A stretch of DNA of 64,000 nucleotides from Flammeovirga sp. OC4. Lineage in GTDB: Bacteria > Bacteroidota > Bacteroidia > Cytophagales > Flammeovirgaceae. Positions 62,388 to 64,000 of the stretch are shown in pieces. The number at the start of each line of letters is the position of its first letter. The first letter of the stretch is position 1. The position numbers and the translations under genes are program-made. Below the pieces are notes generated by a model. It saw nothing but the letters and a program-made list of their open reading frames with translations, ran no database searches and had not been told where the DNA came from. The stretch spans positions 1-64,000 of the forward strand of contig NZ_JTAM01000027.1 in the NCBI RefSeq assembly GCF_000812565.1, read 5' to 3'.

Positions 62388-62963
62388 ATGGATAAACAAT
62401 ACTGGACCGAAAAATACGAATCCAACAATACGGGTTGGGACATTGGGTACATCAGTACGCCATTAAAAGAATATATCGATCAACTAGAAAATAAAGAGAT
62501 TAAGATCTTGATCCCTGGAGTTGGCAATGGCTATGAAATAGAATACTTGTGGCAATTGGGTTTCAAAAATTGCTATGCTGTCGACATCTCAGAGGCCCCG
62601 CTTCAAAATGTAAAGAAAAGATGCCCTGACTTTCCTGACGAGCAATTAATCTGCGATGATTTTTTTCAATTAGAAATCGATAACTTTGATTTAATACTAG
62701 AACAAACATTTTTTTGTGCTTTGAATCCTAGCCTTAGAAAACAATATGTGGAGCAAATGTATCGTTTACTGAAAAAAGGTGGTAAATTGAGTGGATTACT
62801 CTTTGACTTTGAGCTTACAAAAAATGGCCCACCTTTTGGTGGAAGTAAAGAAGAGTATTTATCCCTGTTCGAACCAAAGTTTGATATAAAAATACTTGAA
62901 AGATGCTACAACAGCATTCCACCAAGAAGCGGGAATGAATTATTTTTTAGTTTTGAGAAGTAG
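62388..62963 (+). CDS. TPMT-family SAM-dependent methyltransferase
   Basis: 191 residues. The family start YWTEKYESNNTGWDIGYISTPLKEYI and SAM motif I ILIPGVGNGYEIEYLWQLGF are followed by VDISEAPLQNVKKR, EQTFFCALNPSLRKQYVEQMYRLLKKGG and PPFGGSKEEY. This is the thiopurine/thiol methyltransferase group, which methylates S, Se, Te or halide nucleophiles. Cytosolic detoxification is the probable role. Confidence 0.88.
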   Translation: MDKQYWTEKYESNNTGWDIGYISTPLKEYIDQLENKEIKILIPGVGNGYEIEYLWQLGFKNCYAVDISEAPLQNVKKRCPDFPDEQLICDDFFQLEIDNFDLILEQTFFCALNPSLRKQYVEQMYRLLKKGGKLSGLLFDFELTKNGPPFGGSKEEYLSLFEPKFDIKILERCYNSIPPRSGNELFFSFEK

Positions 62964-62990
62964 CTGAAAAAGTATAGAAATTTTCTAAAG

Positions 62991-64000
62991 ATGAATAGAC
63001 AAATTGGTATTAAAGTTCTGTGGCTTGATCAATATGCCAGATTAAAGGAAGAAAACAGCAAATTAAAAGCAAACCTTGACAATGCTTTGGAGTATTGTAA
63101 TGCCCTCCTTGAAGAAAAGGAAGACTACAACTTCAATGAAAAAGAAGAGGAACCTTTAATGGAAGCTATTAATGCTTTGAGACTGCAAAGAAAAGCGTTA
63201 AAAGTGATTGAGGAAGAAAGAGCATGGGTTTCTGAAGGACTCACAAAATTTGTTGATATTCTTAGAACTTCTCAAAGTAACCTTGAAGAACTTTGTGATC
63301 AAATCATCAATAACCTAGTTTCCTACCTTGGTGTAACTCAAGGGGGGCTTTTCATTGTGGATGAAAATATTGATGATCGAAAAGAATTAATGTTGATTTC
63401 AGCCTATGCTTATGAAAGAAAAAAATACATTAATCGAAATGTAAAACCTAGAGAAGGATTAGTAGGACAAGTTTTCATCGAGAAAAGACCAATGTACCTC
63501 AAGGAAATCCCTGATCAATACGTGAACATTTCAAGTGGTTTAGGGCAAGCAAGACCTACCAACCTTTTCATTGCACCTATGATTATGAATGAAGAAGTTT
63601 ACGGTGTAATTGAATTAGCTTCTCTCAAAGAGATGCCTGAGTTCCAAAGAGAATTTGTCCTAAAATTGGGAGAAACGATCGCTTCCACTATTGCCGCTAC
63701 AAGAAATTCAGATAGAATGAAAACGCTATTGGAAGACTCTCAAATACAGGCAGAGCAAATGAGGGCTCAGGAAGAGGAAATGCGACAGAATGTTGAAGAA
63801 CTGCAAGCCACTCAAGAAGAAATGCACAGAAAGCAAAAGGAAATGGAAGCAGCCAATTTGAAAACCAAAAACAATGAAGAGGTTTTAAAGAAAGCTTTTG
63901 AGAAAATGAGTGTTACAGAAGAGAATTACAAAGCTAAAATTGAAAAGCTGTCAACAACTGTCACTGAAAAAGAAGATAAAATTGATGCTCTCGAAAAAGA
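62991..64000 (+). CDS. GAF-domain coiled-coil sensor protein, incomplete at the right edge
   Basis: Open from ATG 62991 to the last base (336 codons) with no stop, so the C-terminus lies outside. It starts MNRQIGIKVLWLDQYARLKEEN and runs through a helical region with SEGLTKFVDILRTSQSNLEELCDQIINNLVSYLG. The GAF domain is at about 100-240 (QGGLFIVDEN.. GLVGQVFIEKRPMYLKEIPDQYVNISSGLGQARPTNLFIAPMIMNEEVYGVIELAS). A long coiled coil rich in Gln/Glu follows (AEQMRAQEEEMRQNVEELQATQEEM). No membrane segment is seen in this part. GAF domains bind small ligands or nucleotides; the output domain is not visible. Confidence 0.88.
   Translation, partial: MNRQIGIKVLWLDQYARLKEENSKLKANLDNALEYCNALLEEKEDYNFNEKEEEPLMEAINALRLQRKALKVIEEERAWVSEGLTKFVDILRTSQSNLEELCDQIINNLVSYLGVTQGGLFIVDENIDDRKELMLISAYAYERKKYINRNVKPREGLVGQVFIEKRPMYLKEIPDQYVNISSGLGQARPTNLFIAPMIMNEEVYGVIELASLKEMPEFQREFVLKLGETIASTIAATRNSDRMKTLLEDSQIQAEQMRAQEEEMRQNVEELQATQEEMHRKQKEMEAANLKTKNNEEVLKKAFEKMSVTEENYKAKIEKLSTTVTEKEDKIDALEK

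Noticed and set aside
1-64000. CRISPR arrays, tRNA, rRNA, prophage genes
   Set aside because: No regularly spaced direct repeats, no cloverleaf or rRNA signature, and no capsid, tail, integrase or transposase gene were seen by eye; small or unusual RNAs could still be missed without a covariance search.

Overview
The window is chromosomal DNA of a low-G+C marine-type Bacteroidota. The style fits Cytophagales, most likely Flammeovirga or a close relative; this is inferred from gene content, not from a marker gene. The signs are a type IX secretion (T9SS) C-terminal tail on a huge multi-domain beta-glucanase, an STN-type TonB-dependent receptor paired with a DUF4249 lipoprotein, Bacteroidota promoter motifs (TAnnTTTG at -7), almost no Shine-Dalgarno sequences, and hairpin terminators after most transcription units. 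I see no tRNA, rRNA, CRISPR array, prophage or intact insertion sequence.

Layout. 0.4-6.2 kb: a 1950-residue secreted protein with three tandem GH16 domains. 7-8.4 kb: an A+T-rich coiled-coil membrane protein of unknown function. 8.5-12 kb: a TrpF-like protein divergent from stand-alone HisE, an orphan anti-sigma-like protein and a PrpR/RamB-type regulator. 12.2-15.8 kb: TonB receptor plus DUF4249. 15.7-17.8 kb: a tight three-gene minus-strand operon of unrecognised proteins that share a GDVxxY motif. 18-21.2 kb: hpt, SnoaL-like proteins, a quinone-reductase-like flavoprotein and a MarR regulator. 21.8-24.7 kb: a DEAD-box helicase, YwbE and two SlyD-type FKBPs. 24.9-30 kb: lipid A acyltransferase, MATE pump, and a pirin/FMN reductase/MarR operon. 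30-37.7 kb: imelysin-like/di-haem peroxidase and PhoX-like protein, a MuiA-like protein carrying a SusC-type insert, and a membrane protein. 37.7-41.4 kb: a six-gene operon (DUF1697, three GNATs, YfiT-like, thioredoxin-like). 41.7-52.4 kb: a second helicase, aspartyl protease, aldo/keto reductase, an ABC transporter with an M1-peptidase-fused permease, and a porin. 53.7-63 kb: PASTA protein, tandem-fused D-Ala-D-Ala ligase, DUF885 and M28 peptidases, a STAS-like protein, exported glutathione peroxidase and a TPMT-like methyltransferase. A GAF/coiled-coil sensor runs off the right edge.

Two non-coding systems stand out. The first is a dispersed structured repeat family: a roughly 413-bp element with terminal inverted repeats and no ORF (19.3 and 53.0 kb, truncated at position 1, fragment at 6.4 kb). 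One end carries a twin-hairpin unit that also occurs as an inverted pair at 21.3-21.5 kb. Both stems change in compensatory fashion between copies while the loop TTAAGCG[A/T]TAGCG stays fixed, so structure appears to be under selection. The second is a shared palindrome, TTGTAnnTACAA, overlapping the probable promoters of two marR genes, the flavoprotein gene and the MATE pump gene. It joins them into a predicted redox/electrophile-stress regulon.

Elsewhere the genes look like ordinary envelope, nutrient uptake and stress functions with several unusual fusions (triple GH16, double Ddl, flavoprotein-SnoaL, ABC permease-M1 peptidase, MuiA-SusC). Where the start codon was moved from the longest reading frame, the entry says why.
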